A stretch of DNA of 64,000 nt from Reinekea marina (GCF_030409715.1 NZ_JAUFQI010000001.1:727001-791000), one strand, 5' to 3'. Positions 43,597-53,551 are shown, numbered from the stretch's first letter. A program made the numbers and translations. The notes: generated from the sequence alone by a model not told the origin.

Positions 43597-44355
43597 ATGA
43601 CGTTAATAAAAGTTCAAAAAATAGCCTGCGGGCTCATGTTATTTATCCTCAGCAGTTCTGCTTTACATGCTGCAAACTTTAAGGCGCATTGTCGAGATAG
43701 ATCGCCAGAGTTGATCCCCACGAGAATGGCTTGTATTGGTCCTGTTGCCGATGTTGTGCAAACGGCGCTGCAACGTATGGGGCATCAAATTAAGTGGGAG
43801 CATAAAACTTGGGATGAAACCATTGAAATTGCTGAAACTGGCGGCGTAGATTTGCTACTGCGACATTCAATGAGCGCAGAACGTAAGCAGTTTTTAGATG
43901 AGGTGGCTTATGGTTATGAAGTGAGAGAAGTTTTCTATTACTTATCGCCGAGTTATGCAGGGGATGTCCGAAATAAAGCAGAATTGAATAAACTCAGGGT
44001 TGGCGCTTTAGAAGGCAGCATCTATTCGGCAGAATTTGCTGAAAACTCTACAGTGACGAAGGTTGAGTTTTCAAACACTAACGATTTAATTGAGGCTTTA
44101 GAATCAGGCTCTGTCGATGCCGTAGTCACTTCATCGGCTCATGACATGGATAGGATACACATTGTGCCGCAAGCTAGAAGAGCGAGTTATATAGAGAACT
44201 TCTATAATGGACGATATGTCAGTATTCCTAAGGCCTCGAAGCGTTCTAAGTACTTCGAAGAATTTAAGCAAACGATTGAAGCCATGGCGAAATCGGGCGA
44301 AGTGACCGAAATTTTTAATCGCTATGGTTTAAAAGCACCCGATCAAATTAATTAA
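43597..44355 (+). CDS. Periplasmic solute-binding protein (family 3-like)
   Basis: 252 residues from the ATG at 43597 (AGGA 7-8 bases upstream; a longer in-frame start lacks a site). The signal peptide ends at LHAANF. The mature protein has the SBP family 3 pattern: GPVADVVQTALQRMGHQIKW, RVGALEGSIYSAEF and LIEALESGSVDAVVTSS, then a C-terminal helix with EIFNRYGL. Two cysteines near the mature N-terminus (HCRDRS, ACIGP) may form a disulfide. There is no permease or kinase next to it, so it could feed a distant transporter or act as a sensor partner. Ligand unknown. Confidence 0.8.
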   Translation: MTLIKVQKIACGLMLFILSSSALHAANFKAHCRDRSPELIPTRMACIGPVADVVQTALQRMGHQIKWEHKTWDETIEIAETGGVDLLLRHSMSAERKQFLDEVAYGYEVREVFYYLSPSYAGDVRNKAELNKLRVGALEGSIYSAEFAENSTVTKVEFSNTNDLIEALESGSVDAVVTSSAHDMDRIHIVPQARRASYIENFYNGRYVSIPKASKRSKYFEEFKQTIEAMAKSGEVTEIFNRYGLKAPDQIN

Positions 44356-44363
44356 GGAAAGTA

Positions 44364-44395
44364 CCAGCAGGCGGTTTACAATAGCGGTCTGCTGG
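44364..44395. terminator. Terminator between convergent genes
   Basis: CCAGCAG and CTGCTGG pair, with further weak pairing inside (GCGG / CGGT), and GTTTT follows on the plus strand. It lies between the solute-binding protein gene and convergent yajQ. Confidence 0.65.
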
Positions 44396-44405
44396 GTTTT
44401 CCAAA

Positions 44406-44894
44406 CTAATCGCGGAAATTATTAAACTGTAAGTCTTGTTCAATTTTTTCTTCACGCAGCATAGCCATAACGCCTTGTAGGTCGTCACGTTTTTTTCCTT
44501 CTACGCGAACTTTATCGCCTTGAATGGAAGCCTTTACTTTCGCGCCTTTCTCTTTAATCAGTTTTACAATGTTACGTGCTGTTGGTTGCTCTAAGCCATT
44601 TTTAAACTTCATATTGAGCGTAAAAGTTTTACCGACATGGACAGGCTCATCTTCAACCTCAGCAAAAGCTGCACTGATGCCGCGTTTAACACAGTTCTTA
44701 GCGGCGATTTCTTCAAGCTGACGTACTTGGAAATCGGATTCGCACTTTAACGTAATGGTATCATCACCGACCAATTCTATACTGGCTTCAACGCCTCTAA
44801 AATCGAAACGAGTGGCGAGTTCACGGTTAGCGTTGTCGGCGGCATTGCGTAATTCTTCTTTGTCGACTTCAGAAACAATATCAAACGTTGGCAT
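44406..44894 (-). CDS. yajQ: YajQ family nucleotide-binding protein
   Basis: 162 residues, the usual YajQ length, with the typical start MPTFDIVSEVDKEELRNA, then FDFRGVEASIEL and the C-terminal KIEQDLQFNNFRD. Members bind cyclic di-GMP or nucleic acid/tRNA and act in regulation; in Xanthomonas a YajQ protein is a c-di-GMP effector (known for the family). Given the GGDEF/EAL and sensory genes in the window, a c-di-GMP link is plausible but not shown. AAGGATGACCC precedes the ATG. Confidence 0.93.
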   Translation of the reverse strand: MPTFDIVSEVDKEELRNAADNANRELATRFDFRGVEASIELVGDDTITLKCESDFQVRQLEEIAAKNCVKRGISAAFAEVEDEPVHVGKTFTLNMKFKNGLEQPTARNIVKLIKEKGAKVKASIQGDKVRVEGKKRDDLQGVMAMLREEKIEQDLQFNNFRD

Positions 44895-44930
44895 GGGTCA
44901 TCCTTAATAACTGGTTTAATTGAGACAAGC

Positions 44931-45350
44931 TTAAGAGGAAGTGCTTTCAGGAGCAACATCATCGTGCTTTGCAATGGCTTGGCGACATTCGCGCTCGGCG
45001 CGTTCTAACTCTATTAAGGTTTGCTCTAAGTCGCGCTTTTGCTGCAAAAGCGTTTCTTTGTGTCCGGTCAGCGTTTCCAAGTACACCTGTAATTGCGGCA
45101 ATTTGTCATTCGGTGTTTCATAAAGTGTTACTAAGTGCACAATTTCATCCAAGCTGAAGCCCAGCCGCTTACCGCGCAGTATTAGCTTTAGTCTCGCTTT
45201 ATCTCGTTTATGGTAAATACGCCTCTGACCTTGTCGAGTAGGCGTCACTAGCCCTTTATCTTCATAAAATCGAATGGTGCGCGTCGTAATGCCAAATTCA
45301 TCGGCCAAATCGCGAATACTAAAGGTGTCATCTTGAGTGTGTTGGGTCAT
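44931..45350 (-). CDS. liuR: MerR-family regulator, LiuR-like
   Basis: 139 residues. The N-terminal winged helix reads FSIRDLADEFGITTRTIRFY and EDKGLVTPTRQGQRRIY, followed by the KLILRGKRLGFSLDEI helix. A C-terminal coiled coil (about 85-130) carries no MerR metal-binding cysteine pattern. It matches LiuR, the regulator of branched-chain amino acid and acyl-CoA catabolism in gammaproteobacteria. It is divergent from icmF, and a LiuR-type palindrome (45439-45454) lies between them. It probably controls both genes (inference). Confidence 0.8.
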   Translation of the reverse strand: MTQHTQDDTFSIRDLADEFGITTRTIRFYEDKGLVTPTRQGQRRIYHKRDKARLKLILRGKRLGFSLDEIVHLVTLYETPNDKLPQLQVYLETLTGHKETLLQQKRDLEQTLIELERAERECRQAIAKHDDVAPESTSS

Positions 45351-45726
45351 AAGGCTCGTTACAGCGGTCTCTGTTAATCGGGTGTTGTTCTGTTGCGAAT
45401 TATTTACTGAGTAGTCTCAGCCGTCATTGGCTAACAAGTTGACGCTAACGTAAACGAAAGCTAGTCTATCACGCAAGTGGCTTGGTCAAATTATCTGTAA
45501 AACACTGAAAAAGTGACAAAAAATTACAAAAACTGGCTTAAAAGCAAGTTTTAACAATCGTTCAATCGGCTAAGCCAGCCAACAATTATAACAATAATGG
45601 CGGGAACACCTACTTCTTTAAGCGAGGGCAATCCCTTCGCCGCTGAGATTTTCCGCTTTTTAGGTCACCTAATAATCAAACAACACCAAGCTTACCCAGC
45701 TATTCGTGTTCAGATCGGAGAAATGT
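45351..45726. other. Divergent regulatory region between liuR and icmF
   Basis: 376 bases without a gene. It holds the LiuR-type operator (45439-45454), an A-rich stretch 45500-45530, and a GGAG site just before icmF. No other structured element was recognised. Confidence 0.5.
45439..45454. promoter_or_regulatory. LiuR-type operator
   Basis: TTGACGCTAACGTAAA is a near-palindrome of the TTkACGyTrACGTmAA kind associated with LiuR-family MerR regulators (from memory of the family motif). It is 89 bases upstream of the regulator's start and about 275 bases upstream of icmF. Confidence 0.65.
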
Positions 45727-48700
45727 ATGAGTGATGTGCACCCTTTACGCGTCGTAACCGCTGCTAGCCTATTTGATGGCCACGATGCTGCGATCAATGT
45801 TATGCGTCGGTTAATCCAAGACCGCGGTTGCGAAGTAATTCACCTGGGCCATAACCGCAGTGTTGATGACATTGTTAAAGCCGCACTGCAAGAAGATGCC
45901 GATGCGATTGCGATCAGCTCATACCAAGGCGGTCATTGCGAATTTTTTAAATACCTCGTTGATCTGCTGAAAGAAGCCGGCGCGGAACACGTCACTATTA
46001 TTGGCGGCGGCGGCGGTACCATTACCTTAGAAGAAATTGCCGAATTACATGAATACGGTGTTTCCCGGATTTATCACCCGACTGACGGCATGAAAATGGG
46101 TCTGGTTGGGATGATCGACGATGCGGTCGATATTTGTAAAAAAGCTAAGCAAGAACGCGCCGAAGCATTATCGTCGAAGGCTCATGTCAGCCTCAAACAA
46201 GCCCGAGCGTTGACATTGATCGAACAAGAGCAAACGAAGGCAAGCCATGACCAGCGCGGTTGTCCTACCATTGGCCTGACGGGCACAGGCGGAGCCGGTA
46301 AATCGAGTCTTACCGATGAATTAGTGTTGCGATTTGCCACTACTTTTCCAGATCGTAAGTTCGCCGTATTAGCGGTTGATCCTACTCGTCGTCGAACGGG
46401 CGGAGCATTATTAGGGGATCGGATTCGAATGAACAGCATTCGCCAGCCCAATGTCTTTTTCCGCAGCATGGCGACGCGCAGGCAGCATCTATCCACTAAC
46501 GAAGTTCTGAACGACGTCATTACCGAAATGAGTCACCAAGGCTTTGATTTGATCTTTGTGGAAACGGCAGGCATAGGTCAGAGTGATTCTGCCATTGTAG
46601 ATTTAGTTGATTTGCCCGGCTATGTAATGACGCCAGAATACGGCGCGGCGAGTCAGTTAGAAAAAATTGACATGATTGATTTAGCCGATTGGATAGTGAT
46701 TAATAAATTCGACCGTAAAGGTGCAGAAGACGCTCTGCGAGATGTGCGCAAGCAGTGGCGCCGTAATCGCAATGAGTTCAGTGCAGACGATAGTGAAGTC
46801 CCTGTTTTTGCAACCATTGCCAGCCATTTCTTAGACCCTGGTGTTAATGGGTTATTTAATGCCCTGTGCCAACAAGTTTCGACAAAATCTGAGCAGCCAT
46901 GGCCGGCCAACTTGCCTGCCGGCCAACCTAAAAGCCATGTGTTAATTCCTGGTAAGCAACAACGCTACTTAGCTGAAATTGCCGAACTAGGGCGGTCTAA
47001 AAATGAGCACGTTAAGCATCAAGCTGCCATTGCAGCACAAGCGGAACATCTTTTTGAGAGTTTAAAGGCACTGGGCGTTGAGGTAAGTGACCCCTTACAA
47101 ACCCTATCTACGGATAGCTTAGACAGCGCATTTAAACCGTTAGTTGAAAAGTATAACGAGCAAATAAAAGCACTCGATCAAGAAAGTAAAGATGCCATAG
47201 CCGGCTGGTCTGAAAAAATGACCGGTGTCAGCGCACCAACCTATCAATATCAAGTTCGCAATAAAACGATCGAAGGTGATAATTATCGGCAGAGCTTAAG
47301 TCAAAACCCAGTTCCGAAAGTAGTGGCGAACACCAAAAACGATTGGGGTGAGCGAGTTAAGTTTACCGGCCAAGAAAATTTACCGGGTCATTTCCCGTAT
47401 ACAGCGGGCGTGTATCCGTACCGACGTGAAGGTGAAGACCCTACACGCATGTTTGCCGGTGAAGGGACACCAGAGCGAACGAACCGCCGCTTTCATTATC
47501 TTTCGCTCGGTCAACCCGCTGCACGATTATCGACGGCTTTTGATTCTGTGACGCTCTATGGTGAAGACCCAAATATCCGACCCGATATATATGGCAAAGT
47601 AGGCAACAGTGGAGTATCGATTGCCACTTTAGATGATATGAAAAAGCTGTATTCAGGCTTTGATTTGTGCGCGCCATCGACCTCTGTTTCGATGACAATT
47701 AACGGCCCCGCCCCTGTTATTTTGGCTATGTTTTTAAACACGGCGATTGATCAGCAAGTAGAGCTCTATTTAAAAGAAAACGACCAATGGGACTCCGCGC
47801 AACAAAAAATTCAGCAGCTTACGGGTCAGCTTCCTCCGCAGTATCATGGCGATTTACCAGAGGGCCACAACGGCTTAGGGCTTGGCTTGCTAGGCGTAAC
47901 GGGTGACTTGTTGTTAGATGCCGACACCTATAAGGGCATCAAACAACAAACGCTTCAAAAAGTCCGCGGTACTGTTCAAGCGGATATTTTGAAAGAAGAC
48001 CAAGCACAAAATACCTGCATATTTTCAACAGAGTTTGCTTTGCACCTAATGGGTGATGTTCAAGAGTGGTTTATTCAAGAAGGGGTAAGAAACTTCTACT
48101 CGGTCAGCGTCAGCGGTTACCATATAGCAGAAGCGGGAGCTAACCCGATCACTCAGTTGGCTTTTACTTTGGCTAATGGCTTCACCTTGGTCGAGTATTA
48201 CCGCGCGCGTGGCTTAGACGTAAATGATTTTGCACCGAACCTGAGCTTTTTCTTCAGTAATGGGATGGATCCAGAATATGCGGTGATTGGTCGAGTGGCT
48301 CGCAGAATATGGGCCCGAGCCATGCGCGACCGATATGGTGCGAATGCACGCTCACAGATGATGAAATACCATATTCAAACGTCAGGGCGTTCGCTGCACG
48401 CGCAAGAAATTCAATTCAACGATATACGAACGACACTCCAAGCCATGTACGCGTTGTTTGATAACTGCAACAGCTTGCATACCAACGCATTCGATGAAGC
48501 GATAACAACGCCTACAGAAGAGAGCGTACGACGTGCAGTGGCCATTCAGTTAATTATTAATAAAGAACTGGGCTTGAACCAAATAGAAAACCCTCTGCAA
48601 GGCTCCTTTGCTATTGAATACCTAACAGACTTGGTTGAAGAAGCTGTGTTTGCTGAGTTTGAGCGTTTAAGTGAGCGTGGTGGGGTATTAGGTGCTATGG

Positions 48701-49062
48701 ATACCATGTATCAGCGCAGTAAAATCCAAGATGAATCCATGTTGTATGAACACAAAAAGCACTCAGGTGAGCTGCCATTAATCGGTGTAAATACTTTCAA
48801 AGGCAAAGAAACTGAGCAAGATGAACCAATCGAGCTGGCTCGATCCAGTACCGAGGAAAAAGACCAGCAAATTGTCGAGTTAGAAAAGTTCCATCAGCTG
48901 CATGAGCAACAAGCACAGCAAGCATTACAAACTTTGCAAGAAAGTGCCAAGCAACAAGAGAACTTATTTGACCAGTTAATGAGTACCGTGAAATTTGCCA
49001 GTCTTGGGCAAATTAGCCATGCTTTGTATGAAGTTGGCGGGGAGTACCGGCGTAACGTTTAG
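45727..49062 (+). CDS. icmF: Fused isobutyryl-CoA mutase (IcmF)
   Basis: 1,111 residues from the ATG at 45727 (CGGAG 7 bases upstream; a GTG seven codons earlier is less likely). Domain order is diagnostic: a B12-binding domain (about 8-135) with the cobalt-ligand motif DGHDAAIN (H19); a MeaI-type G-protein chaperone (about 165-420) with P-loop GTGGAGKS (186-193); a linker; and the mutase barrel from about 540 with [20 protein letters not shown] and [20 protein letters not shown]. It interconverts isobutyryl-CoA and n-butyryl-CoA (some also pivalyl/isovaleryl-CoA) using adenosylcobalamin. Next to a LiuR-type regulator it fits branched acyl-CoA catabolism. Confidence 0.95.
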   Translation: MSDVHPLRVVTAASLFDGHDAAINVMRRLIQDRGCEVIHLGHNRSVDDIVKAALQEDADAIAISSYQGGHCEFFKYLVDLLKEAGAEHVTIIGGGGGTITLEEIAELHEYGVSRIYHPTDGMKMGLVGMIDDAVDICKKAKQERAEALSSKAHVSLKQARALTLIEQEQTKASHDQRGCPTIGLTGTGGAGKSSLTDELVLRFATTFPDRKFAVLAVDPTRRRTGGALLGDRIRMNSIRQPNVFFRSMATRRQHLSTNEVLNDVITEMSHQGFDLIFVETAGIGQSDSAIVDLVDLPGYVMTPEYGAASQLEKIDMIDLADWIVINKFDRKGAEDALRDVRKQWRRNRNEFSADDSEVPVFATIASHFLDPGVNGLFNALCQQVSTKSEQPWPANLPAGQPKSHVLIPGKQQRYLAEIAELGRSKNEHVKHQAAIAAQAEHLFESLKALGVEVSDPLQTLSTDSLDSAFKPLVEKYNEQIKALDQESKDAIAGWSEKMTGVSAPTYQYQVRNKTIEGDNYRQSLSQNPVPKVVANTKNDWGERVKFTGQENLPGHFPYTAGVYPYRREGEDPTRMFAGEGTPERTNRRFHYLSLGQPAARLSTAFDSVTLYGEDPNIRPDIYGKVGNSGVSIATLDDMKKLYSGFDLCAPSTSVSMTINGPAPVILAMFLNTAIDQQVELYLKENDQWDSAQQKIQQLTGQLPPQYHGDLPEGHNGLGLGLLGVTGDLLLDADTYKGIKQQTLQKVRGTVQADILKEDQAQNTCIFSTEFALHLMGDVQEWFIQEGVRNFYSVSVSGYHIAEAGANPITQLAFTLANGFTLVEYYRARGLDVNDFAPNLSFFFSNGMDPEYAVIGRVARRIWARAMRDRYGANARSQMMKYHIQTSGRSLHAQEIQFNDIRTTLQAMYALFDNCNSLHTNAFDEAITTPTEESVRRAVAIQLIINKELGLNQIENPLQGSFAIEYLTDLVEEAVFAEFERLSERGGVLGAMDTMYQRSKIQDESMLYEHKKHSGELPLIGVNTFKGKETEQDEPIELARSSTEEKDQQIVELEKFHQLHEQQAQQALQTLQESAKQQENLFDQLMSTVKFASLGQISHALYEVGGEYRRNV

Positions 49063-49070
49063 TTCTAGTG

Positions 49071-49523
49071 TTATCCCTTGTCGGACGAGTAATCTCGCTC
49101 GGCAAGGGATTGCTCAATTTCATCTCGCAGCTCAGTAACCAGGGCAATCTCTTCCTCACTGAAACCGTTTGGTTTGGGCATTAATCCGGAAAAATTCAGT
49201 GTTCCAAACACTTCGCCTTCTGGGCTGAGTATGGGTAAGCCAATGTAGGCTTCGAGTTGCATCGCAGTATAAATAGGGTGTAGCACCATACTTCGAATGC
49301 GCCCGACATGCGCGTAGCTGATGAGCTTCTGCTGAGCGATCACTTCTTTGCAATAAGTCTCTTGAATAAGATATTGATTACCACTTTGAATGGTATTGAT
49401 GTATGAAAAAGTTTGCGCCACTGTATAGTGTGCACCCTCTATTTGGCTAATGATCCCGACATCAGTATTCAATAGGTTATTCAATTGCTCCAGCTTTTGT
49501 TGGTAGTCCTGTTTTAATGACAT
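49071..49523 (-). CDS. Small GAF-domain protein
   Basis: 150 residues from the ATG at 49521-49523; a TTG four codons earlier is possible and neither has a strong ribosome site. Nearly the whole protein is one GAF domain: LNNLLNTDVGIISQIEGAHY, ETYCKEVIAQQKLISYAHVG, LEAYIGLPILSPEGEVFGTL and NFSGLMPKPNGFSEEE. A cysteine (ETYCKEV) and tyrosines could line a ligand or redox pocket. There is no output domain, so it may work as a partner protein. It is convergent with icmF. Confidence 0.75.
   Translation of the reverse strand: MSLKQDYQQKLEQLNNLLNTDVGIISQIEGAHYTVAQTFSYINTIQSGNQYLIQETYCKEVIAQQKLISYAHVGRIRSMVLHPIYTAMQLEAYIGLPILSPEGEVFGTLNFSGLMPKPNGFSEEEIALVTELRDEIEQSLAERDYSSDKG
49075..49107 (+). terminator. 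Stem-loop at the icmF/GAF convergent junction
   Basis: CCCTTGTCGGACG pairs with CGCTCGGCAAGGG (two non-Watson-Crick positions) just after the icmF stop. It overlaps the 3' end of the GAF gene, so the 3' ends of both transcripts may use it. No T-run follows. Confidence 0.4.
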
Positions 49524-49687
49524 GAGAAAATTCAACTGATCATTTGCCCTTAAGCCTAGTTCAGTTTGAAGGCATGTCCATTTATTTTTGTCAGAATAAA
49601 GAGCAAATATAGTTACCTTTGTCAGGTTGTTGAATACTAACTAAAAGCGCATGATGGTTATACATTTAGCAAGTTTATAGGCTTAAT

Positions 49688-50068
49688 ATGACTAGAACTG
49701 TACTTTCTTTAGAAGAGATCCATCCTGCCATTCATTCGAAATTGGGTGGTGGGCACGACGCCGTTTTAAATCAAGTGAAGCAGGCGATAGCGAGTAATAA
49801 AGTAGTTGTAATCGGAATGAAGATAAACCCCTTTGTAAAAAAAGCTCGAAAGTTATTATCGGAGCAGGGAATAGAGTTCACCTATTTAGAATACGGAAGC
49901 TATTTTGCACAATGGCATCCTAGGTTAGCCATTAAAATGTGGACTGGCTTTAAAACCTACCCACAAGTGTTTGTGAATGGCACTTTGGTGGGTGGGTACA
50001 GTGATGTTAAAAAATTGGTCGATACAGGTGAACTGGCTAAGCTGCTTGGCAGCACAGCCCAAGCCTGA
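49688..50068 (+). CDS. Glutaredoxin-fold protein lacking the CxxC active site
   Basis: 126 residues. The glutaredoxin fold is visible: VVVIGMKINPFVKKARKLLS, WTGFKTYPQVFVNG with the cis-Pro, and LVGGYSDVKKL. At the position of the CPYC active site the protein has KINPF and no cysteine occurs anywhere in it. It resembles a gammaproteobacterial group of Grx-related proteins with NPF in place of the cysteines. It may bind glutathione, an Fe-S cluster or a partner rather than catalyse disulfide exchange (inference). Confidence 0.8.
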   Translation: MTRTVLSLEEIHPAIHSKLGGGHDAVLNQVKQAIASNKVVVIGMKINPFVKKARKLLSEQGIEFTYLEYGSYFAQWHPRLAIKMWTGFKTYPQVFVNGTLVGGYSDVKKLVDTGELAKLLGSTAQA

Positions 50069-50069
50069 A

Positions 50070-50085
50070 TGTGATAAAGATCACA
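50070..50085. promoter_or_regulatory. CRP-type operator
   Basis: TGTGATAAAGATCACA is a perfect TGTGA-N6-TCACA dyad, the core CRP/Vfr consensus, with A/T on both flanks. It begins two bases after the glutaredoxin-like stop and lies about 140 bases upstream of the lipoprotein gene, whose expression it most likely influences. Confidence 0.7.
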
Positions 50086-50226
50086 AAAACATACACGGAT
50101 GCTGAAATGCATCTTAAAATAGGAGCTGGTTCGCTAGAGAGATAATGAAATAGGCTATAGGGCGTGGTAATTTTACGGTACTTAAAGGGTAATTAGATAC
50201 CGAAATCAGTATAAAAGGAACTCGCT

Positions 50227-51285
50227 GTGAAAACGCCACTCTATACCGCTATAGCCGTTGCGGCTTTAACTGCTTGCCAAACTCAATCAGTAGATACCAC
50301 ACCAAAAGTGACTGTCGCGCAAGTCAACGCAGAATATTCTATTAATGGAACATTAGTCCCAGACTTTAACGGTACGCAGGTCGTATATACGCAAGCCGAT
50401 AAGCGCAGTATTCGCGACACCATAAAATTTAAAAACTTTCTAATGAAATGGGCTAACTCTGAAGAAGCCGATATTGCGCGAATTGATTTAAACAAAGCCT
50501 ATAAAGTGAATTATAAAAAGAAAGAATACAGTGAGTGTGCACTGAGTGGCTGCCAAGAACAATCTATTCTCGATCAGTTTGAGCAATCTGAAGAAGAAAC
50601 CGAAGACTATCAAGATTACGAAGAGCTAGGCTGCCAAGTGGAGCTAGTGACCAATGACTTTGACGTGACGAAAACTGGCAAACAACGCAAGATCAACGGC
50701 TTTGATGTTAGTAATTACCAAGTCATGTGGAAAACCGAATACCAAGATTCTACGGGTGCAAAAGATATAAATCTAATCAGTTTCGATTTTTGGACAACAA
50801 ACCCCGATGCAAACATACATGAGGTTTGGAGTGTTCATGGTCAATTCCAAGATGCCATTGCGCAAAAAGCCGCAAACGACCCATTAGTTCGTATCTTAGG
50901 ACCGAAAGGCTACAAAGCGCTCGCGGCTTTTACCGGTGATACCAATAATCAGGAGAACCAGTTTGGCGGTATCGTCGGCAAAAAACTTGCGCAAGTAGAA
51001 GGTTACCCCATTTCAATTAAGTTAGAATGGCTGCGTGACTCCAAAGCGTGTCAGGCCGAGAAGCAAGCCTATCAAGAAACGCTTAACTTAGATGAAGGTA
51101 TAGAAGGTGTTGGTAAGCAATTGCTGGGTAATTTAGCTAAAAAAGGCACCGATAAATTGTTAGAAAGCTGGCAAAGCAAACCTTTAGTGCGATACGTCTA
51201 TGAAATTAAATCGGTTGCTATGACCAATGTGCACGAAAGTAACTTCTCTGTTCCTTCCGATTACGATTTAGTTGATCGGCAATAA
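50227..51285 (+). CDS. Lipoprotein of unknown function
   Basis: 352 residues from a GTG with AAAGGAA about 8 bases upstream. The lipobox LTAC (residues about 14-17) predicts a lipoprotein. Mature cysteines occur as YSECALSGCQEQS, GCQVELV and KACQAEK. No known domain was recognised; the middle (GFDVSNYQVMWKTEYQDSTG) looks like a beta-rich fold. It stands alone with a CRP-type site upstream and a terminator downstream. Confidence 0.7.
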   Translation: MKTPLYTAIAVAALTACQTQSVDTTPKVTVAQVNAEYSINGTLVPDFNGTQVVYTQADKRSIRDTIKFKNFLMKWANSEEADIARIDLNKAYKVNYKKKEYSECALSGCQEQSILDQFEQSEEETEDYQDYEELGCQVELVTNDFDVTKTGKQRKINGFDVSNYQVMWKTEYQDSTGAKDINLISFDFWTTNPDANIHEVWSVHGQFQDAIAQKAANDPLVRILGPKGYKALAAFTGDTNNQENQFGGIVGKKLAQVEGYPISIKLEWLRDSKACQAEKQAYQETLNLDEGIEGVGKQLLGNLAKKGTDKLLESWQSKPLVRYVYEIKSVAMTNVHESNFSVPSDYDLVDRQ

Positions 51286-51294
51286 AATTGTTCA

Positions 51295-51322
51295 AAACCC
51301 GGAGGTGCCGACTTCCGGGTTT
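51295..51322. terminator. Terminator after the lipoprotein gene
   Basis: AAACCCGGA and TCCGGGTTT make a perfect 9-bp stem around a 10-base loop, followed by ATT. It lies between convergent genes (stops at 51285 and 51331). Confidence 0.75.
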
Positions 51323-51330
51323 ATTCATGC

Positions 51331-52278
51331 CTACTCTGGTAGCTTAAGTACCAAAATATCTCTCACAATAGATTCGCTCATACGGTGCGGTGCGGTAAAC
51401 GCTTGTGCTTTAAATCCATGATTTTCAAAACATTCAATTAACTCAGCGCGTTTAGGAATATAGCTGTTGAATGCCAGCACAATGGCACCGTTTTTCTTTA
51501 GTGCTTTCTTCCAGCCAGGGATACATTCATCAATAACCGCGAGCGGGTTTCGAGTTTTGTCAGTCGTAAAGTGCTGCACGCCATAGGGCAAATCGCTGAT
51601 AATTAAATCAAATTTTTCGCTTTTTATCAGAGTGGCGGCATCGCGACTGTCACCGTTAATAATCCGCATTTTTTGGTCATTGGTGGAAAACTCTAAAAAT
51701 TTTCCCAGCCCTTTTTTGTTAGCTTTACCAATAAAGCCTTCAAGTATTTTATGTTTTTGACGATGCAGCTTGGTCCACTTTTTTAGGCTCTGTTTTATAT
51801 CGTCAACGGCTTTAACATCTTGCTCAATACCTTTTGCATTTAACCCGTAGCGGAGCGCCCACAGCAAGGTCGTGCCGCGACCACACATAGGATCGAGAAT
51901 GTTTATCGGCTGGTTTTGAGTGGGTAGGTTTGCTAAGCCAACATTAAGTAACAGTTGAGTCAGGTGTTCATTCGTTTTGCCGCGGTATTTTGAACCAAAC
52001 ACAAAGTCGTCATGCAATTGAAAATCTGCTTCACAATCGAGAGGAATGAGTTGGTCGGCTTCAACTTGAAACACACCTTGCACAAATGACAATCGTATGG
52101 CTTGTTTCAATTGTACTTCGGAAAGGTTCGCGTGGAAAAAATGAAATGGGCCGACAGGTTTGTGCTCTATAGCCTCGTCGCCAATGACCGCTTGAAACTC
52201 AGCCTGAGCAACGCTCAGTGTGTCCTTAAAATAGGCACCTTGAGCTTGTGGGTTGATGAGTAAAGCGTATCTAATCAA
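51331..52278 (-). CDS. SAM-dependent RNA/DNA methyltransferase (TRM11/UPF0020-like)
   Basis: 315 residues. The N-terminal half (about 1-120) resembles a substrate-binding region of the THUMP-less type. The catalytic domain has motif I ILDPMCGRGTTLLWALRYG (about 126-144), then IINGDSRDAATL, and the amino-methyltransferase motif IV DLPYGVQHF (about 228-236). DPPY/NPPY-like motifs methylate exocyclic amines, so a tRNA or rRNA N2-guanine or N6-adenine target is likely. Target not determinable from sequence. It stands alone on the minus strand. Confidence 0.75.
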   Translation of the reverse strand: MIRYALLINPQAQGAYFKDTLSVAQAEFQAVIGDEAIEHKPVGPFHFFHANLSEVQLKQAIRLSFVQGVFQVEADQLIPLDCEADFQLHDDFVFGSKYRGKTNEHLTQLLLNVGLANLPTQNQPINILDPMCGRGTTLLWALRYGLNAKGIEQDVKAVDDIKQSLKKWTKLHRQKHKILEGFIGKANKKGLGKFLEFSTNDQKMRIINGDSRDAATLIKSEKFDLIISDLPYGVQHFTTDKTRNPLAVIDECIPGWKKALKKNGAIVLAFNSYIPKRAELIECFENHGFKAQAFTAPHRMSESIVRDILVLKLPE

Positions 52279-52351
52279 TGTAGGGTTCCTTATGCGGTAA
52301 TTAAGCGCCGATCAAATAAAGAACCCAGTATAACCTGTATGGTCAGATTGG

Positions 52352-53479
52352 TTAACCGAGGAGCTTTCGAAAAGGGTACCACATCTGTTTAAAGTAACCG
52401 CGAGGCAATGGTTTGGTAGTGCCATACTTGGCAGGCCAAACCCCTTTTGGCATGTGATAAGTCCCAAAAACCCAGTCAAACAACGTTGTGTGAGCCGCAT
52501 AGTTGGTATCAATGGCAGGCTCCTCGGAGCTGTGGTGCCAGTGGTGGAATTGCGGCGTAACTAGGATGTATTTCAACACCCCCCAGTGAATTTTCATGTT
52601 GCAATGGATCACAATGGCTTGAATTGCGGCAATGATCACGTAGATATCGAGCGCGACTTTACTTGCGCCTAGCAAGTGCAGTACAACCAAGACCAAAGAT
52701 CTTTCTACAAGTGTATGAACAATATGAGAACGGGAACCAGCTAACCAATCCATTGTTTCAACGGAATGATGCACAGCATGAAAAGGCCAAAGCTTTTTAT
52801 GTTCATGAAACAATCGGTGTTCCCAGTACAGTACGAAATCTGCGCAGATAACCAACAAAAGTACTTGCAGCGCTAGAGGCAGGGCCAATACCCAATTATG
52901 TAAGGTTGGGTTGGCGACCCAGTCAAAAGAACTGACCACAAAGTTTCCAAACAATAGGAAGACTGAGATAAGTAAATGGTTAACGCAAAAATAGAAAAAA
53001 TCTGTTTTCCATTCGTCACGTAAAACAACCTGATCTCGATATTTTGGAAACAGTTTTTCTAATGAGGTGAAAATAAAGAACGAGCCCAGCAAGGCAATGA
53101 CCAGCCAATCCACACCAATGGCCAGTGGAAAGGGCTCTGTTGATCCAGAAGGTGAAACATTGGCGGCCAAGGCAAAGGCAATTAAGGTCAAAGAGACACC
53201 TGCAAAGCCTAAACGCTTCTTTTTGTTGATTATAAAATTGGTTAATCCAAACCCCAGTGACAGCCACATGCCGTATTTGAGTATGTATTGTAAGTCACCG
53301 ATGTTATATATGGCTCGCAATTCTGCTGTCGTTAAATAGGAGGGGAAAAGGTAGGCCAACACCGCAAGTAGGCTAGAAAACCCCAATAATAATGAGAAAT
53401 ATCCACCGAGCCGGCCATTTTCTAGGCGAAGTTCTTTATCGGGTCTGGGGGTAACCTGGCGCTTCTTATACTGATACAT
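52352..53479 (-). CDS. Fatty acid hydroxylase / sterol desaturase superfamily membrane enzyme
   Basis: 375 residues with six to eight hydrophobic segments. The di-iron histidine clusters of the superfamily are present: HRLFHEHKKLWPFHAVHHS (about 219-237) and QFHHWHHSSEE (about 307-317), with a further His in VIHCNMKIHWG (about 290). Members hydroxylate or desaturate lipids, carotenoids or sterols using O2. The N-terminal 130 residues add extra helices outside the catalytic domain. CGGAG precedes the ATG. It is divergent from a flavin reductase-like gene with tandem operator-like repeats between them; the substrate is unknown. Confidence 0.85.
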   Translation of the reverse strand: MYQYKKRQVTPRPDKELRLENGRLGGYFSLLLGFSSLLAVLAYLFPSYLTTAELRAIYNIGDLQYILKYGMWLSLGFGLTNFIINKKKRLGFAGVSLTLIAFALAANVSPSGSTEPFPLAIGVDWLVIALLGSFFIFTSLEKLFPKYRDQVVLRDEWKTDFFYFCVNHLLISVFLLFGNFVVSSFDWVANPTLHNWVLALPLALQVLLLVICADFVLYWEHRLFHEHKKLWPFHAVHHSVETMDWLAGSRSHIVHTLVERSLVLVVLHLLGASKVALDIYVIIAAIQAIVIHCNMKIHWGVLKYILVTPQFHHWHHSSEEPAIDTNYAAHTTLFDWVFGTYHMPKGVWPAKYGTTKPLPRGYFKQMWYPFRKLLG

Positions 53480-53551
53480 ATGTTTCTACTCCGATGGTCG
53501 ATGTCTTATCGTATTTCAATAGTCACGCCATATGCCATAAAAATTATAAAA

